Both the position numbers and the translations under genes were made by a program. Of a stretch of 64,000 nucleotides of DNA, positions 45,433 to 52,817 are shown one piece after another. Source of the DNA: DATEGZ01 sp035279905. GTDB lineage: Bacteria; Acidobacteriota; Vicinamibacteria; Vicinamibacterales; SCN-69-37. Under the pieces are notes generated by a model. That model was not told the origin of the DNA and did no database searches. It saw nothing but the letters and a program-made list of their open reading frames with translations. Position 1 is the first letter of the stretch. The number at the start of each line of letters is the position of its first letter. The stretch is taken from assembly GCA_035279905.1 (NCBI GenBank), contig DATEGZ010000136.1, forward strand, positions 1 to 64,000, given 5' to 3'.

Positions 45433-45468
45433 CGAACCTAACGAACCTAACGAACCCAACGAACCGAC
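45433..45468. repeat. Tandem array of the 9-base word CGAACCTAA, four copies
   Basis: CGAACCTAA, CGAACCTAA, CGAACCCAA and CGAACCGAC run without gaps from 45433 to 45468; the last base belongs to the mnmE stop codon. Direct orientation only. It lies between the mnmE stop and the mnmG start. Confidence 0.75.
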
Positions 45469-46844
45469 TACTTCCCTATACAGAATCTTTCAAAAATATG
45501 CCTGAGCAGATCCTCCGGCGTTCGTCGTCCCGTCAGCTCTTCGAGCGCGCGTCGCGCCGCGCCGAGGTCCGTCAGGATCAATTCCTCGGTCGCACCGGCG
45601 TCGATCCCGTACATCGCCGCTTGCAGCGAGTCCGCCGCGCGGTCGACGAGGTCGAGATGACGGACGTTTGAAATCGACGGAACGTCGCGGAGCATTTCGC
45701 GATCCGTGAGCGCGCCCACCATGCGCTCGCGGAGCGTCTTCAGTCCGGTGCCGGTCTTCACCGACAGATCGATGATGTCCTCGCCCTTCAACCCGGCGGA
45801 CGCGGCCGTCCAGGCGCGCGGCAAATCCGCTTTGCTCGAAACGACGATGCGCGGTGCGGGCGATTCGGCGACGATGCGCCGATCGGCGTCGACGATCGGC
45901 TGATTGCCGTCCACGACGACGATCGTGAGCGCGGCGACGCGTCGCGCCTGCTGCGCGCGCTCGACCCCCTCGGCCTCGATCGCGTCGCTGGTCGCGTCGC
46001 GCAGTCCGGCCGTGTCCACGAGCGTCACCGGAATGCCGCCGATGTCCACGCGCTCGGTCAGCACGTCGCGCGTCGTCCCGGGTACCGCGGTGACGATCGC
46101 GCGCGCCGCGCCAGCCAGCGCGTTGAACAGGCTCGATTTGCCCGCGTTCGGCCGCCCGACGATCACCACGAGCCGGCCTTCGCGCAGCACGCGGCCCGTT
46201 CGTCCTTCGCGTGCGAGCGTCAAGAGCTCCGTGCGAATCCGCTCGATGTCCACGCGCGCATCGTCGCGCGTGACGAAGTGGAACCCCTCTTCCGGAAAAT
46301 CCAGCGACGCCTCGAGCCGCGCGGCCAGATCGAACAGCGCCGCATCCATCCGGCCGATCGCCGTCGTGAGCGTGCCCTCGAGCTGATCCATCGCCGCGCG
46401 CGCCTGCAGCGGCGTCACCGCATCGACGAGATCCGCGACGGCCTCGGCCTGCACGAGATCGATCCGGCCGTTCAGGTACGCGCGCAGCGTGAACTCGCCG
46501 GGCTCGGCAAGCCGCGCGCCCGCGCGCATCGCGAGCTCGACGACGCGCTGGAGCAGCACCGGGCTGCCGTGCCCGCTGATTTCCACAACGTCATCGCCGG
46601 TGTACGAGTGCGGACCTTGAAACCACGTGACGACCACCTGGTCGACGGGCCGGCGCGACGCCCCGGGCTCGCGCCCGATGATGCGCGCGAACGTCGCGTG
46701 GCGCGGCACGAACGGCTCGTCGCGGCCGACGAGCGAAGAGGCGATGGCCGTGGCGTCCGGCCCGGACAGCCGGACGACGCCAATGCCGCCGCGGCCCGGT
46801 GGCGTAGCCACCGCGACGATGGTGTCCGTCACGGCAAAAGACAC
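45468..46844 (-). CDS. mnmE: tRNA modification GTPase MnmE
   Basis: 458 residues. N-terminal folate-binding domain (DTIVAVATPPGRGGIGVVRL, then GDDVVEISGHGSPVLLQRVV and GEFTLRAYLNGRIDLVQAEA). The inserted G domain carries VIVGRPNAGKSSLFNALAGA, VPGTTRDVLTERV and LVDTAGLRD; the G4 position reads SSKAD rather than NKxD, a variant. The protein ends FCIGK, the catalytic C-terminal Cys motif. Partner of MnmG. Confidence 0.94.
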   Translation of the reverse strand: MSFAVTDTIVAVATPPGRGGIGVVRLSGPDATAIASSLVGRDEPFVPRHATFARIIGREPGASRRPVDQVVVTWFQGPHSYTGDDVVEISGHGSPVLLQRVVELAMRAGARLAEPGEFTLRAYLNGRIDLVQAEAVADLVDAVTPLQARAAMDQLEGTLTTAIGRMDAALFDLAARLEASLDFPEEGFHFVTRDDARVDIERIRTELLTLAREGRTGRVLREGRLVVIVGRPNAGKSSLFNALAGAARAIVTAVPGTTRDVLTERVDIGGIPVTLVDTAGLRDATSDAIEAEGVERAQQARRVAALTIVVVDGNQPIVDADRRIVAESPAPRIVVSSKADLPRAWTAASAGLKGEDIIDLSVKTGTGLKTLRERMVGALTDREMLRDVPSISNVRHLDLVDRAADSLQAAMYGIDAGATEELILTDLGAARRALEELTGRRTPEDLLRHIFERFCIGK

Positions 46845-46856
46845 GGGAGAGCTAGT

Positions 46857-47309
46857 TTAGACCTTCCGCGAGATCACGACGCTCTTGAGAAACGCGTCGC
46901 CGATGCTTTCCGAAGTGAGCGCCGGGTCTTCCGCCACCGTGAGGTGGACGATGCGGCGGGCGTACGGGTTGAGCGGGTCCATTTCCTGCGGCACGCCCGA
47001 CGCTCGCGCCTTGTCCATCAGGAACAGCGCCATCTGGCGCAGCTCGGCGTCCTTGCCCTTGCGGAAGCCCAGCGCGTCGATGACGTAGTGCCGATCGCCG
47101 CGCGCGTCTCGTCGAAACGCGGTGTTGACGATGACCTGCAGCGCGTCGAGCGCCTCGCCCTTGCGGCGGAGCAGAACGTCCGCGCCCTCGCCCGAGAGAT
47201 TCAAGCGGATGTTGTCCGGCAGCTCCTCGGCCGTCACCTCGAGCGCGAGGCCCATGGCCGACGTGATCTGCTGGACGAACTCGGAGACTTTGGCGTCGAG
47301 GTCCTGCAT
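46857..47309 (-). CDS. khpB: KhpB/Jag-type KH-R3H RNA-binding protein
   Basis: 150 residues. A KH domain (LEVTAEELPDNIRLNLSGEG, then LLRRKGEALDALQVIVNTAF) is followed by an R3H domain (NPYARRIVHLTVAED, with the R..RR.VH motif). The ~60-residue Jag-N domain of Firmicutes proteins is absent, as in many Gram-negatives. It binds RNA and sits in its usual place after yidC, 12 bases away. Confidence 0.88.
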   Translation of the reverse strand: MQDLDAKVSEFVQQITSAMGLALEVTAEELPDNIRLNLSGEGADVLLRRKGEALDALQVIVNTAFRRDARGDRHYVIDALGFRKGKDAELRQMALFLMDKARASGVPQEMDPLNPYARRIVHLTVAEDPALTSESIGDAFLKSVVISRKV

Positions 47310-47321
47310 GACTGGTATGTC

Positions 47322-49031
47322 CTACGACTTGCCCGTCGTCGTGTTTCCCCGCGCCGGGGTCTTGGCCGGCACGACGCGCACCGGCGCGCCGATGATCCGC
47401 GTCGTCAGGTACTGCTGGCCAATCGCGAGCACGTTGCTCATGAGCCAGTAGAGCACGAGACCGCTCGGCATCCACAGGAACGTGAACGTGAAGAAGATCG
47501 GCAGCACGAGAAACATCTTCTGCTGCACGGGATCCGCCGTCGACGGCATCATCTTCTGCTGCCAGAACATCGTCGCGCCCATGAGGACGGGCGTGATGAA
47601 CGTGGGGTCGCGCAGCGAGAGATCCTTGATCCACCACATGAACGGCGCCCCGCGCAGCTCAATCGACGAGTACAGCAAGTTGTAGAACGCCAGCAGGATG
47701 GGGAAGGTCAGCAGCATCGGCACGCACCCGCCGGCCGGGTTGATGCCTTTCTGCTTGTAGAGCGCCATCATCTCCTGGTTCATCTTCTGGCGCTCAGGAT
47801 CGGTCACCTTGTATTTGGCGTAGCGATCCTGAATGGCTTTCACTTCCGGCTGCACGGCCTGCATCTTCTTCATCGAGACCATGCTGCGGTGGCGCAGCGG
47901 GAAGATCGCGATGTTGATGAGCAGCGTGAGGACGATGATCGACCAGCCGTAGTTGCCGAGGAAGCCGTTGATCCACTTGAGCGCCTGGAGCAGCGGCACG
48001 ACGAGCCAGGCGAACATGCCAAAGTCGATCGCGCGCACGAGCTCGGGGTCGACGGCGTGCAGCACGTCGAAATCCTTCGGGCCCATGAAGAACGGCACGC
48101 TCGCCGCGCCCGGCAGGTGCACGCTGTACAGGATGAAGCTGCGCAGGCGGCTCTTCGGATCGTTCGGCACCGGCAGCGTCACCGGCTGGAAGTTCACCTG
48201 GACGTTCTGCGTGCCCGGCAGCGCGACGCTCAGGAAGTACTGCTCTTCGACGCCGGTGTAGCGCAGCGCACCTTCGTAATGCGGTTCTTTTTCGAGCGAG
48301 TTGGAGGCGAGCCGTTCGACCTTGCCGTCGCGGTACTGCAGCGCGCGCACGGGCACTTCGCGGGATCCGTCCGGCTTGAAGCCGAGGCCGAGCGCGGGGC
48401 CCCACGCAAGCGTGACGGGCCGCGCCGCGCCGCCGACGTCAACCTCGGCGTCCACCGTCAGGTTGTACGGCTTGCCTTCCGGCTGAAAGCGAAACGCTTT
48501 GCGCGCGCTCAGGCCTGAGGCGTCGCGGTACTCGAAGCTCAGCGTGCCCGGCGACGATCCGATCGTGAGCGAATCCGAGCTCGGACGGTAGAGCGCGGAC
48601 GCGAGCGTCTTGGAAATGTTGGGATCGTCGGTCGCGAGCGTGAACGGCCGCGCGAGGTTCCCGGGCATGTCTGGCGGCACCAGGTCGAGCGCGGTGCCGT
48701 CGTCACCCTTGAAGTGTTTCAACTGCCAGCTCTTCAGGACCGCGCCGGCTGACGAGAACACGGCGCGCACCGAATCCGTCTCGACGACGATGTCGCGCGC
48801 CGTCTCGTCGGAGACGAGCGCCTTCGCGGCGGGTTGATCCGGCGTCGCGGCGGCAGCCGCGGCTGGTGTGGGCGTGGCGGTCGCGGTTGGTGACGCGGTG
48901 GCGGCCGCGCCCGGCTGAGTGACGCCCGCGGCGGCGGGCGCCTGGTCGGGCGGCTTCGGCGCGAAGTACGCCTGGTACACCGCGAGCACCGCAAAACAGA
49001 GAAAAATAGCGAGAAAAACGCGCTTTTCCAT
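47322..49031 (-). CDS. yidC: Membrane protein insertase YidC
   Basis: 569 residues. The N-terminal helix (FLAIFLCFAVLAVYQAYF) is followed by an Ala/Pro/Thr-rich linker (about 28-75), a large periplasmic beta-sandwich domain (about 80-340), and the 60K insertase core. That core has GMFAWLVVPLLQALKWINGF, YGWSIIVLTLLINIAIFPLR, GGCVPMLLTFPILLAFYNLL and PSGLVLYWLMSNVLAIGQQY. The large P1 domain is the Gram-negative form. The charged C-tail is typical. Operon: rpmH-rnpA-yidD-yidC-khpB-mnmE. Confidence 0.95.
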   Translation of the reverse strand: MEKRVFLAIFLCFAVLAVYQAYFAPKPPDQAPAAAGVTQPGAAATASPTATATPTPAAAAAATPDQPAAKALVSDETARDIVVETDSVRAVFSSAGAVLKSWQLKHFKGDDGTALDLVPPDMPGNLARPFTLATDDPNISKTLASALYRPSSDSLTIGSSPGTLSFEYRDASGLSARKAFRFQPEGKPYNLTVDAEVDVGGAARPVTLAWGPALGLGFKPDGSREVPVRALQYRDGKVERLASNSLEKEPHYEGALRYTGVEEQYFLSVALPGTQNVQVNFQPVTLPVPNDPKSRLRSFILYSVHLPGAASVPFFMGPKDFDVLHAVDPELVRAIDFGMFAWLVVPLLQALKWINGFLGNYGWSIIVLTLLINIAIFPLRHRSMVSMKKMQAVQPEVKAIQDRYAKYKVTDPERQKMNQEMMALYKQKGINPAGGCVPMLLTFPILLAFYNLLYSSIELRGAPFMWWIKDLSLRDPTFITPVLMGATMFWQQKMMPSTADPVQQKMFLVLPIFFTFTFLWMPSGLVLYWLMSNVLAIGQQYLTTRIIGAPVRVVPAKTPARGNTTTGKS

Positions 49032-49034
49032 GAA

Positions 49035-49283
49035 TCACCCCCGCCCGCTGGTGGACGGGCGAGGCGGCACCGGATCGCTTCCGGCAACGTGTGCGAACGG
49101 ATGACAACGCGCGATGCGTCGCGCGGCCAGCACGCTGCCGCGCATCAATCCATGCTCGGTGATCGCCCTCACGGCGTACTCCGAGCAGCTCGGCTCGAAC
49201 CGGCAGGCTCCGCCCATGAACGGCCCCAGCAGGAGCTGGTAGGCCCGGACGAGCAACACGCCGAATCTCGCACTCAACGACAT
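49035..49283 (-). CDS. yidD: Membrane protein insertion efficiency factor YidD
   Basis: 82 residues. FGVLLVRAYQLLLGPFMGGA, then CRFEPSCSEYAVRAITEHG (the three-Cys YidD signature) and ARRIARCHPFAHVAGSDPVP. Start ATG 49283 (MSLSARFGVL), 4 bases after the rnpA stop. It overlaps nothing and lies 3 bases before yidC. It helps membrane protein insertion. Confidence 0.92.
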   Translation of the reverse strand: MSLSARFGVLLVRAYQLLLGPFMGGACRFEPSCSEYAVRAITEHGLMRGSVLAARRIARCHPFAHVAGSDPVPPRPSTSGRG

Positions 49284-49287
49284 AAAC

Positions 49288-49650
49288 CTACTTGTCACCG
49301 CGGAGCTTGCGGAGCGCACCTTGAACATCGGCGCTGACTTCGGCGAAGGGCGCCGCCGCCAGCTCGCGACGCACGATCATCACGACATCGAACGGGCGAC
49401 GCCCGGACTCGATCACGCGATCCGGTTCCTGGCGCCGGAAGATCTCGCGCAGCCGGCGCTTCGCGCGATTGCGAACGACGGCAGGTCCGACTTTTCGGGA
49501 CGCGATGATCCCGAGCCGGTCACAGCCGCGATCGTTCGGCCGGCCGATGAGCGTCACGTAGCGCGCCGCGACGCGCCGTCCGCGTTGCTGGACCGCGCGA
49601 AATTCGACGTGCGACGCCAGGCGAACCGCCGGACGAAATCTGCTGGACAT
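49288..49650 (-). CDS. rnpA: Ribonuclease P protein component
   Basis: 120 residues. FRPAVRLASHVEFRAVQQRG, RYVTLIGRPND, GIIASRKVGPAVVRNRAKRR, LREIFRR (the RNR signature binding P RNA) and FDVVMIVRREL. Cofactor of the catalytic RNA in tRNA 5' maturation. It is 51 bases after rpmH, as in most bacteria. Confidence 0.93.
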   Translation of the reverse strand: MSSRFRPAVRLASHVEFRAVQQRGRRVAARYVTLIGRPNDRGCDRLGIIASRKVGPAVVRNRAKRRLREIFRRQEPDRVIESGRRPFDVVMIVRRELAAAPFAEVSADVQGALRKLRGDK

Positions 49651-49701
49651 GTTCGAGAGCCGAGTTCTGAATCCGCGGCCCCGCTCGGAGACGCGACGGG
49701 T

Positions 49702-49839
49702 CTAGGAGACGGTCAGGCGCTTGCGGCCTTTGGCGCGACGCCGCTTGAGAACGATCCTGCCGTTCTTGGTCCGCATCCGCACGAGAAATCCGTGCGTCCG
49801 GCGGCGGCGGCGGCGATTAGGCTGAAACGTGCGCTTCAT
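49702..49839 (-). CDS. rpmH: 50S ribosomal protein L34
   Basis: 45 residues: MKRTFQPNRRRRRRTHGFLV begins the protein and RMRTKNGRIVLKRRRAKGRK then RLTVS ends it. This is full-length L34. Run of six Arg after Asn8 is longer than the usual R-K-R. A strong promoter lies just upstream and a shared dnaA-rpmH intergenic region beyond it. Confidence 0.96.
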   Translation of the reverse strand: MKRTFQPNRRRRRRTHGFLVRMRTKNGRIVLKRRRAKGRKRLTVS

Positions 49840-49880
49840 TGGGCTCCCGGCTGGATGTTGCTACACCCTGCGAAAAAGTG

Positions 49881-49909
49881 ATCGTAGTAAGGGAGGAAAA
49901 GCCTGTCAA
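49881..49909 (-). promoter_or_regulatory. Sigma-70 promoter of rpmH
   Basis: On the minus strand a perfect -35 TTGACA (49909-49904), 17-base spacer and -10 TACGAT (49886-49881) precede rpmH by about 40 bases. It should drive rpmH-rnpA-yidD-yidC and probably the tRNA-modification genes behind. Confidence 0.75.
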
Positions 49910-49986
49910 ATGAGGGTGGTCGCCCGAGGGGGGCTGGCTGTGGTAGATTCGCCAGCCTTCCCTGGGGAAGACCCGCACGCAGCCAG

Positions 49987-50018
49987 TTTTCCACACCTGT
50001 GGAAAAAACTGTGGAAAT
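49987..50018. promoter_or_regulatory. Cluster of three DnaA-box-like sites before dnaA
   Basis: TTTTCCACA (49987-49995), TGTGGAAAA (49998-50006, inverted) and TGTGGAAAT (50010-50018, inverted) each differ from TTATCCACA by one or two bases. They lie about 60 bases before the dnaA start, where DnaA commonly controls its own gene and may take part in origin function. The rest of 49910-49986 holds only a GGCTGG/CCAGCC hairpin around a weak TAGATT box. Confidence 0.7.
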
Positions 50019-50075
50019 CCTAGGGTTTCCGAGGGGTTCAGTACGTAACTCATTGTTTCTGTTGGTGTTACTGGT

Positions 50076-51407
50076 ATGACCGGCACGATCTGGGACGACG
50101 TTCTTGGCCGAATTGAGACCAAGGTCAACCGGTACACCTACTTCGCCTGGTTCCGCGCCACTACGCTCGCCTCCGACGCCGGCGGCACCCTCACCATTCG
50201 GGTCGCCGATCGGATGGTCGTCGACTGGCTCACCAAGCACTACGCCGGGGTGATCCGCGAGGCGCTCGCGGAAGTGGGCCGCGCCGACACCCGCCTCGAG
50301 TTCGTGACCGACGGACAGCACGTCACGCCGGCCGCGGCCGCCCCGCAGGAACGCGCCGACGCGCTCGAAAACGCCGAGATCGGCGAGGACGCCGTCGGCC
50401 TGAGCCCGCGCTATTCGTTCGACACCTTCATCGTCGGATCGTCGAATCAGTTCGCGCACGCCGCGTGCCGCGCGGTCGCCGAAGCGCCGTCGCGCTCCTA
50501 CAATCCGCTGTTTCTCTACGGCGGCGTGGGTCTCGGCAAAACGCATCTGATGCACGCGATCGGCCACTACGTGCTCAGGCACAGCCCGGGCTTGAAGCTG
50601 ACGTACGTGTCGGGCGAACGGTTCATGAACGAGGTGGTCAACGCGATTCGCTACGACCACATCCTCGAATTCCGCGAGCGGTACCGCGGCGTGGATGTCC
50701 TGCTCGTCGACGACGTCCAGTTCATCGTCGGCAAGGAACGGACGCAGATCGAGTTCTTCCACACGTTCAACGCGCTGCACGACGCGCAGAAGCAAATCGT
50801 GCTCAGCAGCGACTGCCCGCCGCATCAAATCAACGAGCTCGAGGAACGGCTGCGGAGCCGCTTCGAATGGGGCCTGATCGCGGACATCCAGCCCCCCGAT
50901 CTCGAGACGAAAATGGCTATTTTGAAGCGGAAATCCGAGTCCGAGGGGGTGCCGTTGCCCGACGACGTCGCGCTCTACATCGCGGGCCGGATCAAGTCGA
51001 ACATCCGCGAGCTCGAGGGATCGCTCGTGCGGCTGCTCGCCTACGCGTCGCTGACCGGCAAGGAACTGTCGATGACGCTCGCGCAGGAAGTGCTGCGGGA
51101 CGTGCTCCGGCACGAGGAAAAAGCGGTGACGATCGACATGATTCAGAAGTTCGTCGCCGAGTACTACCAGCTCAAGCTCGTGGATTTGAAGTCACGAAAC
51201 AACTCGAAGTCGGTGGCGATGCCTCGCCAGGTCGCGATGTATCTCTGCAAGTCGCTCACGAGCGCGTCGCTGCCGGAGATCGGACGCAGCTTCGGCGGCA
51301 AGCATCACTCGACGGTGATTCACTCGATCCGCAAGGTCGAGGACATGCGTCAGAAGAACACGACCTTCAACAGTTTGATCAACACGCTCAGTCAGGCGTT
51401 TCAGTAG
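50076..51407 (+). CDS. dnaA: Chromosomal replication initiator DnaA
   Basis: 443 residues. Domain I (IWDDVLGRIETKVNRYTYFA), an acidic linker (about 85-110), and the AAA+ domain with Walker A GGVGLGKT (149-156) and Walker B VDVLLVDDVQF (Asp212-213). Sensor and Arg-finger region RLRSRFEWGLIADIQPPD follows. Domain IV has the DNA-binding signature GRSFGGKHHSTVIHSIRKVE (403-422). Complete and typical. Confidence 0.97.
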   Translation: MTGTIWDDVLGRIETKVNRYTYFAWFRATTLASDAGGTLTIRVADRMVVDWLTKHYAGVIREALAEVGRADTRLEFVTDGQHVTPAAAAPQERADALENAEIGEDAVGLSPRYSFDTFIVGSSNQFAHAACRAVAEAPSRSYNPLFLYGGVGLGKTHLMHAIGHYVLRHSPGLKLTYVSGERFMNEVVNAIRYDHILEFRERYRGVDVLLVDDVQFIVGKERTQIEFFHTFNALHDAQKQIVLSSDCPPHQINELEERLRSRFEWGLIADIQPPDLETKMAILKRKSESEGVPLPDDVALYIAGRIKSNIRELEGSLVRLLAYASLTGKELSMTLAQEVLRDVLRHEEKAVTIDMIQKFVAEYYQLKLVDLKSRNNSKSVAMPRQVAMYLCKSLTSASLPEIGRSFGGKHHSTVIHSIRKVEDMRQKNTTFNSLINTLSQAFQ

Positions 51408-51695
51408 CAATTCCGGGCATGAAGTCGATCCCGTCCACGGCGTCCACAGGCGGGGCTGTGGACGGTCTGTGGAGGCCTCTCCCGGGGTGAGTTTTCCGCA
51501 TTTTCCACACCCTGTACCCGCAAAACCATGCACAGAAACGTCCACAGGTTAACTAATTGATTGAGAAAGACTTACAGTCACGGTTTCGCGTACAAACAGG
51601 CTCTTCTTCCTGTTATAATTTGTACGTCTTCTTGATCTGCTGTCAGCTTCAAAGATCCCCGCTCATCGCGGGCTAGGTGTGAGGTCCTCCAACCC
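51408..51695. other. Probable oriC: DnaA-box cluster plus AT-rich stretch between dnaA and dnaN
   Basis: DnaA-box-like sites: CGTCCACAG (51441), CTGTGGACG (51456), CTGTGGAG (51467), TTTTCCACA (51501) and GTCCACAGG (51540). They are followed by a locally AT-rich run, TTAACTAATTGATTGAG (51549-51565), a possible unwinding element. No gene is present. Together with the boxes before dnaA it makes a dnaA-flanking bipartite origin plausible. Confidence 0.65.
51611..51619 (+). promoter_or_regulatory. Extended -10 promoter of dnaN
   Basis: TGTTATAAT gives an extended -10 (TG, one base, TATAAT). No good -35 lies 17 bases upstream. It would start a leader of about 70 bases for dnaN, right beside the origin boxes. 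Confidence 0.6.
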
Positions 51696-52802
51696 ATGGA
51701 ATTGGCCGTCCGCAAGAGCGATCTGCTGAAAGAGCTCTCCCTGCTGCAGGGCATCGTCGAGCGGAAAAACACGATCCCGATTCTTGCGAACGTGCTGTTC
51801 AACGCGACGAAAGACAACGTCTCGCTGCTGGCGACGGATCTCGATGTCGGCCTGCGGAGCCGGTGTGACGCGAACGTCTCGAAGCCCGGATCGCTGACGC
51901 TGCCGGCGAAGAAGCTGTTCGAGATCGTCGGCGCGCTTCCGGAGACCGAGATTCGCATTGCCGAGGACAAGGGCGGCAAGAGCGTCACGATCGCCGCCGA
52001 TCGCTTCGAGTCGCGGATGCAAACGCTGCCGGTGGGGGAATTTCCAACACCGCCCGAGGACGGCGGGAGCACGGAAGCGGTGCTGCCGGGTCCGGCGCTG
52101 AAGCGGATGATCTCGCACACGCGGTTCGCGATCACGAGCGAGGACACGCGGTATTTCCTGAACGGCGCGCAGCTCGTGTTGCGGCCCGATTCGATGAGCA
52201 TGGTCGCGACCGACGGGCACCGCCTGGCGTACATCAGCGTCCACGAATCGCCGGGGAAGAACGCCAAAACCGAGGTTCTGCTGCCGCGCAAGACGCTCAA
52301 CGAGGTCGCGCGTTTGATCGACGGCGGCTCGTCGATTGAGTTCTCCCAGGGCGAAAACCACTTGTTTTTCAAGGCCGATGGCCGGCTGCTGATCTCGCGA
52401 AAAATCGACGCGAACTTCCCGGCCTACGAGCGTGTCATCCCGAAGACGAACGACAAGAAGGTCGAATTCGACCGCGATCGGCTGGCGGCTGCGGTGCGGC
52501 GCGTCCGGCTGCTCTCGAACGAGCGGTCGAAGGCCGTGAAATTCGTCATCGGAAAAGACCAGGTCGAGATCACGTCGAGCACGCCCGAAGTCGGTGAAGC
52601 GCACGAGGTGCTGCCCGTCGATTACAGCGGCGCCGGCACGCAGATCTGCTTCAACGCCGACTACGTGGACAACTTCCTCGGCGTCGTCGAGACCGAGAAC
52701 GTGCAACTGGAATTCAAAGACGAAGTGAGTCAGGCCGTCGTGAAGCCCATCGGCGCCGAAGGCTACGAATACACGTACGTGATCATGCCGATGAGGATCT
52801 GA
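51696..52802 (+). CDS. dnaN: DNA polymerase III beta sliding clamp
   Basis: 368 residues in three clamp domains. MELAVRKSDLLKELSLLQGI begins it; NTIPILANVLFNATKDNVSL, ADRFESRMQTLPVGEFPTPP, KRMISHTRFAITSEDTRYFL, VATDGHRLAYI and the C-terminal YVIMPMRI follow. It forms the ring that tethers replicase to DNA. Standard place after dnaA. Confidence 0.97.
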   Translation: MELAVRKSDLLKELSLLQGIVERKNTIPILANVLFNATKDNVSLLATDLDVGLRSRCDANVSKPGSLTLPAKKLFEIVGALPETEIRIAEDKGGKSVTIAADRFESRMQTLPVGEFPTPPEDGGSTEAVLPGPALKRMISHTRFAITSEDTRYFLNGAQLVLRPDSMSMVATDGHRLAYISVHESPGKNAKTEVLLPRKTLNEVARLIDGGSSIEFSQGENHLFFKADGRLLISRKIDANFPAYERVIPKTNDKKVEFDRDRLAAAVRRVRLLSNERSKAVKFVIGKDQVEITSSTPEVGEAHEVLPVDYSGAGTQICFNADYVDNFLGVVETENVQLEFKDEVSQAVVKPIGAEGYEYTYVIMPMRI

Positions 52803-52817
52803 GGCGGCGCTTCCACT

